Assembly (NCBI RefSeq): GCF_014384965.1
Contig: NZ_JACRSW010000001.1
Span: 124,001 to 188,000 of the forward strand
Direction of reading: 5' to 3'
DNA length: 64,000 bases
DNA from: Jutongia hominis
GTDB lineage: Bacteria; Bacillota; Clostridia; Lachnospirales; Lachnospiraceae
Shown here: piece after piece, positions 1 to 9,829 of the stretch
Numbering within the stretch: the first letter of the stretch is position 1
How the letters are laid out: each line of letters opens with the position of its first letter
Position numbers and translations under genes: made by a program
The notes under the pieces: model-generated
The model's input: the letters and a program-made list of their open reading frames with translations, nothing else
What the model was told of the DNA's origin: nothing
The model's database searches: none

Positions 1-469
1 TTGTCGCTAAAATAAAGATCACATAAGAAGGAGGTTCTTCTAATGTTTTCAGTAACGCATTAAAAGCCCCTGTAGAAAGCATATGAACCTCGTCAATGAT
101 ATAGACTTTGTATTTTCCTTCTGCAGGAGAATATTGGACTTCTTCTATGATATCACGGATATTAGCGACACCATTGTTTGATGCCGCATCTATCTCTACA
201 ACATTCATCGAAGTCTGCTTATTGATCTTCTGACAGGTTGCACATTCGTTACATGGATTTCCATTGACCGGATGCTCACAGTTGACTGCTTTTGCTAAGA
301 TCTTTGCAATTGTTGTCTTGCCGGTTCCTCTGGTTCCACAAAACAGATAAGCATGTCCTATACGTTCTGTCTGAATCTGATTACGGAGCGTTGTTACAAT
401 ATGATCCTGCCCTTTTACTTCATCAAACTCACTTGGTCGGAATTTTCGATATAATGCCGTATATGACAT
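1..469 (-). CDS. dnaX: DNA polymerase III subunit gamma/tau, N-terminal part (cut by window edge)
   Basis: This is the ATPase of the clamp loader that places the sliding clamp on DNA. I translated it from the sequence: 156 residues from ATG (467-469), beginning MSYTALYRKFRPSEFDEV. A Walker A motif GTRGTGKTT lies near residues 45-53, a zinc-binding cluster of four cysteines near residues 64-79 (NCEHPVNGNPCNECATC), and a Walker B / DEVH motif (YIIDEVHML) near residue 125. The frame is open to the window edge, so the C-terminal two thirds, including any gamma/tau frameshift site, lie outside. A ribosome binding site AGGAGG sits 6 bases before the start and overlaps the stop codon of the phosphofructokinase gene, so the two are probably co-transcribed. 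The family identification is firm. Confidence 0.96.
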   Translation of the reverse strand, partial: MSYTALYRKFRPSEFDEVKGQDHIVTTLRNQIQTERIGHAYLFCGTRGTGKTTIAKILAKAVNCEHPVNGNPCNECATCQKINKQTSMNVVEIDAASNNGVANIRDIIEEVQYSPAEGKYKVYIIDEVHMLSTGAFNALLKTLEEPPSYVIFILAT

Positions 470-480
470 GTTCTAACCTC

Positions 481-1554
481 CTAATCGCCAAAGCAGATTC
501 CTAATCCTTTAGCTTCTTTTATAATAGTAGATTCCGGATCTACCATCTTTAATTTACCTGCAACTTCTTCTAATGGCACCGGTACGATCTCTCCATCACG
601 GAAACCTACCATGTAACCATATTTTTTCTCAATGATCAGACGTGCTGCTGCCGCACCGAGACGGCTTGAGATCACACGATCATAAGGACATGGTTCTCCA
701 CCACGCTGTGTATGTCCGGGTACCGTAATACGGACTTCCTGACCGGTTCTTTCTTCAATCTCTTTTCCTACCTGATATGAAATAGATGGGAACGGATTTT
801 TCTTTCTCTTGGCTTTTAATTCTTTCTTGGTCAATGCAGCATCTTCCTTTGAGATAGCACCTTCTGCTACAGCAAGGATTGAAAATCTCTTGCCCTGCTC
901 GGTACGTTTATTAAGTGCCTCAACAACAGAATCAATATCATAAGGAATCTCCGGCAGTAAAATGATATCTGCTCCTCCTGCAATTCCCGCATGTAATGTC
1001 AGCCATCCTACTTTATGTCCCATTACTTCCACAATAAATACGCGTCCATGAGAGGCTGCCGTCGTATGAATACAGTCAATTGCATTTGTTGCAATATTAA
1101 CTGCACTTTGGAAACCAAATGTTATATCGGTTCCCCAGATATCATTATCAATCGTCTTTGGCAATGTAACAACATTGCATCCTTCTTCTCTTAACAGATT
1201 GGCTGTCTTATGGGTTCCGTTTCCTCCCAAAATAACAAGACAGTCAAGTTTCCATTTTTTATAGTTAGATTTCATCGCTTCTACTTTATCGAGTCCGTTT
1301 TCATCCGGTGTTCTCATTAATTTAAAAGGCTGTCTTGACGTTCCTATAATTGTGCCGCCTTGTGTCAGGATTCCCGAAAAATCCTTTGGCTCAAGTAATC
1401 TGTAATTTCCATAAATCAATCCTTTATAACCTTCTAAAATTCCATAAATCTCAACATCAGGATACTGCTGATATAATGTCTTAGCGACACCACGCATCGT
1501 TGCATTTAAGCTCTGACAATCTCCGCCACTTGTTAAAAATCCTATTCTTTTCAC
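481..1554 (-). CDS. 6-phosphofructokinase, mixed-substrate (group III) type
   Basis: The enzyme phosphorylates fructose 6-phosphate in glycolysis. At 357 residues it is longer than classical PfkA (about 320). The N-terminal loop reads LTSGGDCQSLNATMRG, the nucleotide-loop motif is LGGNGTHKTA (near residue 110) instead of GGDG, and the following motif is PKTIDNDIWGTD. In characterised PFKs a lysine in PKTID goes with the PPi-using or mixed group, while Gly after GGD/GGN goes with ATP use, so the phosphoryl donor cannot be read from sequence. The start is GTG, 24 bases after the preceding small-protein gene, with an AGGCAGG ribosome binding site. A second, canonical pfkA lies at 53275-54270. 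The family call is firm; the donor is open. Confidence 0.93.
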   Translation of the reverse strand: MKRIGFLTSGGDCQSLNATMRGVAKTLYQQYPDVEIYGILEGYKGLIYGNYRLLEPKDFSGILTQGGTIIGTSRQPFKLMRTPDENGLDKVEAMKSNYKKWKLDCLVILGGNGTHKTANLLREEGCNVVTLPKTIDNDIWGTDITFGFQSAVNIATNAIDCIHTTAASHGRVFIVEVMGHKVGWLTLHAGIAGGADIILLPEIPYDIDSVVEALNKRTEQGKRFSILAVAEGAISKEDAALTKKELKAKRKKNPFPSISYQVGKEIEERTGQEVRITVPGHTQRGGEPCPYDRVISSRLGAAAARLIIEKKYGYMVGFRDGEIVPVPLEEVAGKLKMVDPESTIIKEAKGLGICFGD

Positions 1555-1578
1555 TTGAAACCTGCCTTTCTGTGTACT

Positions 1579-1782
1579 TCATCTGCTCCTGTGTCTCTTA
1601 GTTCCGATTTTACCATACCGCCCGGTATTGCGCAAATATTTTTGCTCTTCTAATTCTTTGTCTCTCTTTGGAGTATAACCCCATTTTTTATTTGCTATAC
1701 GCTGTAAAAGAAACGATCCAAACAGGCTGACAACAACAAAAAGAAAGACCGCTATTCCCATCCACAAAAGCTTATTTTCCAA
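1579..1782 (-). CDS. small single-pass membrane protein, unknown function
   Basis: This is a 67-residue protein with one membrane segment (about residues 6-28, GIAVFLFVVVSLFGSFLL) followed by a strongly basic, charged tail (KKWGYTPKRDKELEEQKYLR...). The start codon is TTG, supported by a strong AGGAGG ribosome binding site 7 bases upstream. It lies 24 bases before the phosphofructokinase gene on the same strand, so small protein, PFK and dnaX look like one transcription unit. I do not recognise the family. The basic tail after the membrane segment predicts a cytoplasmic C-terminus by the positive-inside rule. Confidence 0.72.
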   Translation of the reverse strand: MENKLLWMGIAVFLFVVVSLFGSFLLQRIANKKWGYTPKRDKELEEQKYLRNTGRYGKIGTKRHRSR

Positions 1783-1924
1783 AGAAACACCTCCTGTTCT
1801 AAGTAGAAAGGAATAGCGAACAGGAGGTTATGTAATCTGATCCTATCCGCTATCCTACTTTTTCTGCCGGACACTTTCTTGATAAAAGTTCCTGCTATTC
1901 TATGATGTTCTTCTTATTGATGCT

Positions 1925-4168
1925 CTATTTTAATTTCCAGATATCTTCATTGTACTGCTCGATCGTTCTGTCTGATGAGAAGAAGCCGGCCTTGCTGATA
2001 TTGACTAACATCTTCTTTGCCCATGCATTGCGGTCTTCGTAATCTTCAAAGAGCTGTTCTTTGACACGGATATAATCTTTGATATCCAAAAGTGTCATAA
2101 ACCAGTCTTTTGTAACGATTTCCATATACAAACGGATCAGGCTCTTTTTATTACCTACCGCAAATAACTCTTTGCTGATGATAAAGTCAACTAATTTTGC
2201 AATTTCCGGATCCCGGTCATAAATCTTTTCTGCTACATAATCCGCATTTTTATAATGTTCAATGACCTCGTTGCTGGATTCTCCGAAGATATAAATATTA
2301 TCATCACCGACAAATTCGTGGATCTCTACATTGGCTCCGTCTTCCGTACCGAGTGTGATCGCACCGTTTAACATAAACTTCATGTTACCGGTACCGCTGG
2401 CTTCTTTCGATGCTAATGAGATCTGTTCGGAAACATCTGCTGCCGGGATTACTTTTTCCGCATATGTTACATTATAATTCTCTAACATAACAACTTTCAG
2501 ATATGGACTGACTTCCGGATCTTTACGGATCACTTCAGACAGGCATAAGATCAGATGAATGATATCTTTTGCGATCGTATATGCCGGAGCTGCCTTTGCA
2601 CCAAAGATCATTGTGATCGGTCTCTTTGGCTTATGACCTGCTTTGATCTGCATATATTTATAAATAATATACAATGCATTCATCTGCTGTCTCTTATATT
2701 CATGCAAACGTTTGACCTGAACATCCAGAATGGAATCTTCATCGATCGTAACACCCTCTTTTTGCTCTAAATAACTCTTTAATTGCTGCTTCTTTATCTT
2801 CTTGATTGCAAGAATTTTTTCAAGATCTGCTGCATTGTCCGCAGCCGTCAGCAATTTTTCCAATTCCGCGGCATCTTTTTTATAACCGTCACCGATCTTT
2901 TCGGTAATAAACGCTGCCAGTTCGTGGTCACAATGTAACAGCCAGCGGCGGAATGTGATACCATTTGTTTTATTATTAAACTTATTTGGATAAATATCTT
3001 TAAATGGCTTTAATTCGCTTTCTTCCAGGATCTTCGTATGCAATGCTGCAACACCATTGACACTAAAACCATAATGGATGTCAATATGTGCCATATGTAC
3101 TCTTTGATCTTTATCAATGATCGCAACGCGTTCATCCTGATATTTTTCTTTTACCTTGACATCTAACATCTTAATGATCGGCACAAGCTGCGGTACAACA
3201 CGATCCAAGAACCACAAAGGCCATGTCTCTAAGGCTTCTGCTAAGATCGTATGGTTTGTATATGCACACATCTTTGAAACAATCTCGATTGCATCATCCA
3301 TCTCGATATTATGTAACACAAGCTGACGGATCATCTCAGGAATAACCATGGTTGGATGTGTATCATTGATCTGGATCACGGCGTAATCTGGAAGGTCATA
3401 CAAGTTGCTTCCTTTTGCCTGTGCTTCATCAATAATAAGCTGAGCCGCATTGCTGACCATAAAATACTGCTGGTAGATCCGAAGTAATTGTCCCTGATAG
3501 TCACTGTCATCAGGATACAAGAACAACGTTAAATTCTTAGAAATGTTTTCTTTATCAAACTGAATACCGCCATCCTGTACAATTGATTCATCAACAGTAT
3601 CCAGATCAAAAAGCTTTAATGTATTGCATTTGTTATCATAACCTGTTACGTCTATCTCATACATAACAGACTGTACTTTCTTATCTCCTAAAATCACCGG
3701 ATAGCTTACATCTGTTCTGCGAAGCCAGCTTTTTTGTGTCATCCATGGATTCGGAACTTCTTTTTGAAGATTTTTCTCAAATTCCTGCTTAAAAAGTCCA
3801 AGATGATAGTTCAGACCAATACCATCTCCCGGAAGTCCCAGCGTTGCGATCGAATCCAAAAAGCAGGCTGCCAAACGTCCCAGTCCGCCATTTCCAAGTG
3901 ATGGTTCGTTCTCGATCTCTTCAATCTCAGCCATGGATTTTCCATGTGCTTTCAAACTTTCTGCCACCTGATCGTAAATTCCAAGATTGATCAGATTATT
4001 CGATAATAATTTACCGATCAGGAATTCGGCAGAAATATAATATAACTTCTTCTTTCCTTCAATACGCCCTTTCTGCTGTGTGATCTTTCCTGCCAGTTCT
4101 AACAGACCGGAATAAATCTCCTCATTCGAATTTTTTGCTGTAATCTGTGCAATTTCGTTCTCGTACAT
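1925..4168 (-). CDS. glgP: glycogen/starch phosphorylase (GT35)
   Basis: It releases glucose 1-phosphate from the non-reducing ends of glycogen using phosphate and a pyridoxal phosphate cofactor in the cytoplasm. Family hallmarks are [19 protein letters not shown] near residue 85, [14 protein letters not shown] in the middle, and the PLP-lysine block [14 protein letters not shown] near residue 590, followed by [11 protein letters not shown] prefer ATG 4166-4168 (747 residues) because GAGGGAG lies just upstream; the upstream ATG at 4216 has no ribosome binding site. The protein is shorter than E. coli GlgP (about 815). No other glycogen gene is adjacent, so it is probably monocistronic. Confidence 0.95.
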   Translation of the reverse strand: MYENEIAQITAKNSNEEIYSGLLELAGKITQQKGRIEGKKKLYYISAEFLIGKLLSNNLINLGIYDQVAESLKAHGKSMAEIEEIENEPSLGNGGLGRLAACFLDSIATLGLPGDGIGLNYHLGLFKQEFEKNLQKEVPNPWMTQKSWLRRTDVSYPVILGDKKVQSVMYEIDVTGYDNKCNTLKLFDLDTVDESIVQDGGIQFDKENISKNLTLFLYPDDSDYQGQLLRIYQQYFMVSNAAQLIIDEAQAKGSNLYDLPDYAVIQINDTHPTMVIPEMIRQLVLHNIEMDDAIEIVSKMCAYTNHTILAEALETWPLWFLDRVVPQLVPIIKMLDVKVKEKYQDERVAIIDKDQRVHMAHIDIHYGFSVNGVAALHTKILEESELKPFKDIYPNKFNNKTNGITFRRWLLHCDHELAAFITEKIGDGYKKDAAELEKLLTAADNAADLEKILAIKKIKKQQLKSYLEQKEGVTIDEDSILDVQVKRLHEYKRQQMNALYIIYKYMQIKAGHKPKRPITMIFGAKAAPAYTIAKDIIHLILCLSEVIRKDPEVSPYLKVVMLENYNVTYAEKVIPAADVSEQISLASKEASGTGNMKFMLNGAITLGTEDGANVEIHEFVGDDNIYIFGESSNEVIEHYKNADYVAEKIYDRDPEIAKLVDFIISKELFAVGNKKSLIRLYMEIVTKDWFMTLLDIKDYIRVKEQLFEDYEDRNAWAKKMLVNISKAGFFSSDRTIEQYNEDIWKLK

Positions 4169-4248
4169 ACTCTCCCTCTCTTCCACATTGCGATGCGTCC
4201 TATCATACACATCCATCGCATCTGTCTTTTTTACTGTTAAATTTAATC

Positions 4249-4277
4249 ATATCATATTTGAAAGAGTTTTTCAGCAA
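4249..4277 (-). promoter_or_regulatory. possible glgP promoter
   Basis: On the minus strand TTGCTG (4272-4277) and TGATAT (4249-4254) are 17 bases apart, about 80 bases upstream of the preferred glgP start. The -10 box is imperfect, and a TATGAT overlaps it in another register. Confidence 0.35.
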
Positions 4278-4387
4278 TTAATTTTTCCCTTTTCTCCACT
4301 CATAATTCCTTTTTTATCATTATATTTTACAAACATTCAAAGAAGGGAGCCTCTGTCTGCTGTCCCATTCTTTATCCATGCCTTTAT

Positions 4388-6946
4388 TTACTCTTGAACA
4401 GAATACAAACCAAATATTTTCAAAAGAATCTTTCTAAATACAGATACTTCCTGATAAATTTTCTTCTCGATCCATTGTAACTGTCTGTCCCATAATCCCC
4501 AGTCCTCCTGCGTTGGAACCTTTGCAGAAAAAGCAAGTCCTTCTATCTGTTTTGCAAGCTTTTGTACTACTTCTTCCATTTCCTTAGATGGCATTTTTTG
4601 TGCTACTTCCTGTATCCACTCGCTATCTGTACTGTTCTTCTTTTCACGGATTCCTGCCATCCGAACGAAACGATAGGTACTTTGCAATCTTTTTTGTTCT
4701 TTCTTTCGAAGATCTATTTCTCTCATCATACTTCTTTGATAAACCATCTGACGCAGACGGATCACAAGGATCATCATACAAAGCAGGATCACGATCCAGA
4801 CTACTATGCATATCAAAACAGCCTGCCACAAATGTTCTTTGGTACCTGCTTTTACTGTGCTTTGATCTTTTGCTGCCGATGCAGTCGGAACGGTTGTTGC
4901 AGTCGGCTGTATCGTCTGTTTTTTTTCTTCCTTTGTGTTATTCACCTTTGTATTGTTTTTCTTTAAAGAAGATGCATTCTTCTTTAACGTTTTAACAGAA
5001 GCGAGGTTATTGGCTGCATTTGCTGCCGGTGTCATGTCTTTGCATACCCAGCCCATGTTTTTGATATATACTTCACTCCATGCATGGGCATCGGAATCTT
5101 TAACTTCTGCTGTATAACCGCCATCCGGATCGATCTTAAAATCTTCCGGATCAACCCGGTATCCCGTTACATATCTTGCCGGCACACCACAAGCCCGCAA
5201 AAGAAGCGTTCCGGCTGTTGCAAAATGTTCACAATAGCCTTTTTTTTGCACCAGAAGAAAATACTCGGCATAATCCGCTCCTTTTGGCACAGGATCCAGA
5301 TTCATGCTATAAGAAGCATTATTTCTAAGATATTTCTTTACAAATTCTGCTTTGCTCCATGTGCTTTTCAGATCACCCGCCTGCTTTGCGATCTGATAAA
5401 AAGATTGTAGGCGCCCTTTGGGCATTTGTGTATAATATTGCTTTGCAAGTTTTTGATAGACATCATAAAACTCCGCAGTATAAGTAAATGGCAATAACGC
5501 ATCTTTATCACCTTTTAACGTTTTTACGGTCTGATAGAGAAGCTTTTCTTCATTCTCTGTCAAAAGCAGACAACCGACCTGAAGCCGGTTATTTTCTTTG
5601 ACGCAGTGATTATCTCCTTTTGCATTCAGATAATGTTCTCTTTTTTCGCTCCAATTGCCATTATCTTCATCGGATGACGCACCTGTTGCCGAAGAAAAGT
5701 AAGGCAGATAGGCATATTTACTTAATGCTCCGCCGCCGACATATTCTATGTGCATAGAATGAACGATCAATAATGCATTCCTTTCGTCTGTTATAGAACC
5801 ATTATCGTCCATATCATTTTGATACATACCGTCAAAACTTTTTGCAATCTGAAAGCCCATATCCCAGATTCCTTCTAACATCGTATCATCATCAATATTC
5901 TCAAATCCCTGAAAATGTGATGCTGCTTTCTTTTCTACTTCCCGATAAGAACCTGCTTTCCATTTCCCATTTGTATAAGTGTCTCCGGTAAACCCTCTAA
6001 GATATACCGGCTGATCGGGTATCCTTGGCAGATTTACTTTTAAAACAGTCCGTTCCGTATATTTTGGCTCCTGATTGGATAAATCTCCTGTGTTGTCTAC
6101 TATTGTGGGATGAAAAAGCGTCTGCACCAAATTTTTCCCGGTATTTGCCATGTTTTGCACCATAGTCTCATTCTGGTCTCTAGCTTCCTGTGCATCTTTA
6201 AAATAATGCTTTTCAAAACGCACTGCATAAAAATAAGAGACCGATAAAAGAACCATTCCTATCAAAGCAGTGATCACAAAAATACTCTTATCGCTATATT
6301 CTTTTTGCCAAAATGTAACTTTCTTTACGCCTTTAACCCCTCTCTCTTCACGGCTCATCCAGACAAATAACCCAACACTGCCAAGCACAAGCCAAACAAC
6401 CGAAACAACACCGGGCGTCTTACCAAAAATCATGCCCAGACTCAATGCAGCAACATCAAACAATAACAAATAGCCTTTGCTGTGCATACAAAGCACAAAG
6501 ATTGCTGCATATAACAGCAAAAGAAAACCGATCAGCATTTCGAACCAGAAAACATCCTGTCGGATCGTTTTCCAGATCTGTATCGAAGGTTTTACCGTAT
6601 GCATATAAGCTGCCATTCTGTTTTTATACAGATAACTTACAAATCGAATACCGTATACAACTGCCTTGCGTTTTGTAAAAACGATGAAAACGCCTGCCAC
6701 TGTCAGAACGATACCTGCACTCCATGCATATTTTCCCCGCAATGTATAGATTCCATAGACAAATACGGCAGCCAGAATGCAAAGAATACATATTGCCTGT
6801 ATCTGATCTTTTTTTGAAAAACAGATGGCAAGGGAATCAAGCTGCCCTTTATTGGTATAAAAATAGGTATCATAAAAACTCAAAAAGATTCCTGTTATCA
6901 AACAAGCGACACATATCCACGGCAGCAGCCATTTTCTTTTTTTCAT
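4388..6946 (-). CDS. membrane transglutaminase-like (TgpA-type) protein
   Basis: This is an 852-residue membrane protein with a papain-fold transglutaminase core. Several hydrophobic segments fill the first 250 residues (for example ICVACLITGIFLSFYDTYF and SIFVITALIGMVLLSVSYFY). The extracytoplasmic part holds the catalytic triad: Cys in KKGYCEHFATAG (about residue 570), His in DAHAWSEVY (about 620) and Asp in CKDMTPA (about 638). A Thr/Lys-rich linker and a last membrane segment (about residue 700) lead to a cytoplasmic tail of about 130 residues. The ATG at 6944-6946 has GGTGGGAG upstream; a GTG 12 bases earlier is less likely. It is the third gene of moxR - DUF58 - transglutaminase, a common bacterial trio whose substrate is usually unknown. 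Confidence 0.9.
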   Translation of the reverse strand: MKKRKWLLPWICVACLITGIFLSFYDTYFYTNKGQLDSLAICFSKKDQIQAICILCILAAVFVYGIYTLRGKYAWSAGIVLTVAGVFIVFTKRKAVVYGIRFVSYLYKNRMAAYMHTVKPSIQIWKTIRQDVFWFEMLIGFLLLLYAAIFVLCMHSKGYLLLFDVAALSLGMIFGKTPGVVSVVWLVLGSVGLFVWMSREERGVKGVKKVTFWQKEYSDKSIFVITALIGMVLLSVSYFYAVRFEKHYFKDAQEARDQNETMVQNMANTGKNLVQTLFHPTIVDNTGDLSNQEPKYTERTVLKVNLPRIPDQPVYLRGFTGDTYTNGKWKAGSYREVEKKAASHFQGFENIDDDTMLEGIWDMGFQIAKSFDGMYQNDMDDNGSITDERNALLIVHSMHIEYVGGGALSKYAYLPYFSSATGASSDEDNGNWSEKREHYLNAKGDNHCVKENNRLQVGCLLLTENEEKLLYQTVKTLKGDKDALLPFTYTAEFYDVYQKLAKQYYTQMPKGRLQSFYQIAKQAGDLKSTWSKAEFVKKYLRNNASYSMNLDPVPKGADYAEYFLLVQKKGYCEHFATAGTLLLRACGVPARYVTGYRVDPEDFKIDPDGGYTAEVKDSDAHAWSEVYIKNMGWVCKDMTPAANAANNLASVKTLKKNASSLKKNNTKVNNTKEEKKQTIQPTATTVPTASAAKDQSTVKAGTKEHLWQAVLICIVVWIVILLCMMILVIRLRQMVYQRSMMREIDLRKKEQKRLQSTYRFVRMAGIREKKNSTDSEWIQEVAQKMPSKEMEEVVQKLAKQIEGLAFSAKVPTQEDWGLWDRQLQWIEKKIYQEVSVFRKILLKIFGLYSVQE

Positions 6947-6970
6947 GTTTTCTCCCACCTTTGCTATATA

Positions 6971-8164
6971 CTACAGATACAGGATCTGCTCTTTTGTTCT
7001 TTCTGTTTCCTGCTCTGCTTTCTTTTGTCTGCATTTCTTTTTGGGAACGATCAGCTTATTTGCATCAAAGGTTACTGCCATTCCCTGACTGTTTGTTAAT
7101 GTAAGATCAGACGAAAGGATCAGTCTGTTCTCTCCAACCGGCTGCCTGCTTTCTAATTCCAATTGCTCTTTGGCAGAAACCATTTTCTTTTTGCTCCAAA
7201 GTCCTTCTAAAGAGCTTAGCAACAACATCGCTTTAGACGGTGTATCAACTGCAAATTCACAAAGCTGCTCTTTTTGATGATCATACCAGATCACTTTATG
7301 CCGGTATCCCGCTTCCAAAAGACCTAGCATACTTGAATAAAGCAGTGTAAATAACGCTTCCCGGTTCTTTTTTTGTTGTTTTTTGCTTTCTCTTTTTTGT
7401 TTCTTTTCTTTTGGCAGCATTTCTATAATGAAAGGAAGTTCCGTTTTTCTTTCTGCTTTTTGACAGCGCACCATCCATTCTTCTGCTTTGGCGGATAATT
7501 TCCAATGAATATGATGCATTTTATCTCCGTTTTGGTAACTGCGGTATTCCCAGTCTCCGTCACCATCTTCAGACAACTGATATAAAGAGTCTGCCTGCTG
7601 TGCTTCTGTCTGACTTTCTTCGTTAAATTCAAAAACGATCGGCTGTTTCTTTGGAAGTATCAAAACTTCTACAACATCTTTGGCATTTTTCCGAAAGAGC
7701 GGAAATTCCAACAAGCCAAACCAGTCAGATACAAAAACACGTTTTACTTTGATATGGTACAAGCCGGCATCCTTTGGATACCATTTTGTCTGTACCTGTA
7801 TGATTTCTTTTTGTCCGTCTTTTTTCATAATTCCGGCAGTCACAGGCAAAGTCACCATGGCTTTTTGTTTTTGATGTGCATAGACATTTTCTTCGATGAC
7901 TTTGATACGCATTTTATTGATCGGTAAGCGGCTTTTGTTTTGTACCGTAAACCGAATCGTATAGCCATCCTGTATGGCATTGACCATACTCTCTGCATCT
8001 GCCTCGATCCTAAGTCTGCATGCCAGTCTCAAATAATACAGAAGAGCAAAAATAATGATAAATACTTCCAAAATACCGATCATCAGAAGGCTTCGGCTTT
8101 CAAATAACAGCGCCATATAAAAGGTGATGGCAGTTGTTATCCCGTAAACAATCCCTCTTTTCAT
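6971..8164 (-). CDS. DUF58 domain protein
   Basis: This is a 397-residue protein with two N-terminal hydrophobic stretches (residues 5-45), a beta-rich region, and a DUF58 core around residues 195-240 with the conserved block DGDWEYRSYQNGDKMHHIHWKLSAK. DUF58 proteins have a von Willebrand factor A-like fold and are nearly always encoded with a MoxR ATPase and a transglutaminase-like membrane protein, as here. The role of the trio is not established for this group; envelope maturation or chaperoning is the usual guess. The ATG is preceded by GTGGGGA. The gene ends 24 bases before the transglutaminase start. The C-terminal 25 residues are very basic (VPKKKCRQKK). Confidence 0.9.
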   Translation of the reverse strand: MKRGIVYGITTAITFYMALLFESRSLLMIGILEVFIIIFALLYYLRLACRLRIEADAESMVNAIQDGYTIRFTVQNKSRLPINKMRIKVIEENVYAHQKQKAMVTLPVTAGIMKKDGQKEIIQVQTKWYPKDAGLYHIKVKRVFVSDWFGLLEFPLFRKNAKDVVEVLILPKKQPIVFEFNEESQTEAQQADSLYQLSEDGDGDWEYRSYQNGDKMHHIHWKLSAKAEEWMVRCQKAERKTELPFIIEMLPKEKKQKRESKKQQKKNREALFTLLYSSMLGLLEAGYRHKVIWYDHQKEQLCEFAVDTPSKAMLLLSSLEGLWSKKKMVSAKEQLELESRQPVGENRLILSSDLTLTNSQGMAVTFDANKLIVPKKKCRQKKAEQETERTKEQILYL

Positions 8165-8184
8165 TTATTTCCCCACTTTCTTTA

Positions 8185-8390
8185 CATCCGCTTTGATCTA
8201 TTTCTTTCGGATCACCGGTTTCTCTGCATCTGCTTTGATCTATTTCTTTCGGATCACCGGTTTCTCTGCATCTGCTTGAATCTATTTTTTCAGATACCGG
8301 TTTCTTTGCATCTGCTTGGATCTATTTTTTCAGATACCGGTTTCTTTGCATCCGTTTTGATCTATTTCTTTCGGATCACCGGTTTCTTTT
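8185..8390 (-). repeat. tandem repeat, 5 copies of 40-42 bp, overlapping the end of moxR
   Basis: Five head-to-tail copies start at 8185, 8227, 8269, 8309 and 8349 (periods 42, 42, 40, 40). Each unit contains the sequence that encodes the last moxR codons (KPVIRKK-stop) plus about 18 following bases, so the stop codon itself is inside the repeat. Copies 3 and 4 are diverged (CAGATACCGG instead of CGGATCACCGG). The array fills nearly all of the space between moxR and the DUF58 gene. Confidence 0.93.
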
Positions 8391-9309
8391 CTTTTTGTAA
8401 TAACTCTTTTAGCACATCAGCGGCACTCATATGTCCGGCTCTTGCCTTTGCATTTAATAAAATACGATGTGCAGACACATCCAAAAAGATTTCAGCAACA
8501 TCTTCCGGCACAACATAATCTCTGCGATGTAAAAATGCAATCGCTTTCGCCATAGTCACGATCGCAAGCGTTGCACGCGGGCTTAATCCCAGCGCAATAT
8601 AGCCATTCTGTCTGCTTGCCTGTACAAGATTGCAAATATAACGATACATACTGTCCTCTACAAAGACATCTGCTGTTTTTTCCTGTAAAACAATAAGTTC
8701 TGCTGCTGAAATGACCGGCTCGATCAACTCCACATCAACCCCTAAACTTTTACCTTTTGCAATCGCTATTTCATCTTCCAGTTCGGGATATCCCATTGTC
8801 ATGCAGATCATAAAACGGTCTAACTGTGACTCCGGTAACTTCTGTGTTCCTACACTGCCGACCGGATTCTGCGTTGCCATTACAACAAACGGTCTTGGAA
8901 CTTTTCTTGTAACACCATCTACCGTTGCACTTCCTTCTTCCATAACTTCGAGCAATGCCGACTGTGTCTTTGGCGATGTACGGTTGATCTCATCTCCTAA
9001 GAAAAGATTACACATAACAGCTCCGGGCTGATAGATGAATTGATCTTCCTTTTTCTGATACATCGAAAAACCGACCAGATCCGATGGCATGACATCCGGT
9101 GTAAATTGAATTCTTCTGCTTTCTAAATCCATTGCATTCGAAAAGGCTCTTGCAAGGGTTGTCTTACCGACCCCCGGAATGTCTTCGATCAGAATATGCC
9201 CACCGGCAAGAATCGCTGCCATTGCTTTCTGAATGCATGCATCCTTTCCAATCACTACTCTTTTTACCTGTGCGATCACAGCCTCTGCTTCCTCATAATA
9301 TTTATCCAT
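8362..9309 (-). CDS. MoxR-family AAA+ ATPase
   Basis: This is a cytoplasmic AAA+ ATPase of 315 residues. The Walker A motif is EDIPGVGKTTLARAF (about residues 42-56), Walker B is LFLGDEINR (about 102-110), followed by TSPKTQSALLEVMEEG and sensor 1 ATQNPVGS. MoxR proteins act as chaperone-like partners of VWA/DUF58 proteins; that is family knowledge, and the client is unknown here. I chose ATG 9307-9309 because GGAGGAG lies 3-5 bases upstream; an ATG 12 bases earlier would place the ribosome binding site inside the gene. The last codons are part of a tandem repeat that continues past the stop. It is the first gene of the moxR - DUF58 - transglutaminase operon. Confidence 0.93.
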   Translation of the reverse strand: MDKYYEEAEAVIAQVKRVVIGKDACIQKAMAAILAGGHILIEDIPGVGKTTLARAFSNAMDLESRRIQFTPDVMPSDLVGFSMYQKKEDQFIYQPGAVMCNLFLGDEINRTSPKTQSALLEVMEEGSATVDGVTRKVPRPFVVMATQNPVGSVGTQKLPESQLDRFMICMTMGYPELEDEIAIAKGKSLGVDVELIEPVISAAELIVLQEKTADVFVEDSMYRYICNLVQASRQNGYIALGLSPRATLAIVTMAKAIAFLHRRDYVVPEDVAEIFLDVSAHRILLNAKARAGHMSAADVLKELLQKEKKPVIRKK

Positions 9310-9381
9310 ACGCTCCTCCATTTACGATATCTTTCTTTTTACGTTTTTCATCAGTATACCGAATCTTTTCTCAAAACACAA

Positions 9382-9413
9382 AGATAGAGAACCAAATTCA
9401 TGGCTCTCTATCT
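9382..9413. other. stem-loop in the moxR upstream region
   Basis: AGATAGAGAACC (9382-9393) pairs with GGCTCTCTATCT (9402-9413) at 11 of 12 positions, with an 8-base loop. It lies about 75 bases upstream of the moxR start. No clear U-tract follows on either strand, so it could be a leader structure or a weak terminator. The rest of 9310-9737 shows only AT-rich sequence and the short direct repeat CTTACAATT. Confidence 0.4.
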
Positions 9414-9737
9414 ATTATAACGATCCATATTTCAATTCTGTTTCAACTTCCTTACAATTTTCTTACAATTCCAACTAAAGATCTCCTTCCCCCTGTCCCC
9501 CCTATTTCATTGGCTTTTCAAAGGGAGCAAAACAGATCATCTGCGTCCTGTCGGTTCGATCTGATCTTATTTTAGGAAAAGCTAATAATTTTCCACAAAA
9601 AAGATAATTATTTCAACTCATTTTTATTGCAAATTCACCCTAAATATAATAAAATGTATATGTTGCATGAATCATAAGATAAAATAGTTTTTTATTCAGA
9701 AAGCTACGATATCATGACGATGCACAAAAAAATAATT

Positions 9738-9748
9738 GGAAGCGTTCC
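9738..9748. promoter_or_regulatory. candidate LacI/CcpA-type operator
   Basis: GGAAGCGTTCC is an interrupted palindrome around a central CG, about 80 bases before the isomerase gene. It resembles LacI-family and cre sites but matches the cre consensus at only about 10 of 14 positions. Confidence 0.3.
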
Positions 9749-9829
9749 GGCTTTTTACCCGCTTATATTTTGCCGGACAAGTACCAAAATAAATACCTTA
9801 TTTTAAATGAAGAAAGGATGGTCAAAATC

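Noticed and set aside
1801..1870. Possible hairpin from GTAGAAAGGAATAGCG and CGCTATCCTACTTTT
   Set aside because: Pairing is imperfect with bulges and there is no convincing T tract in the direction of the glgP transcript.
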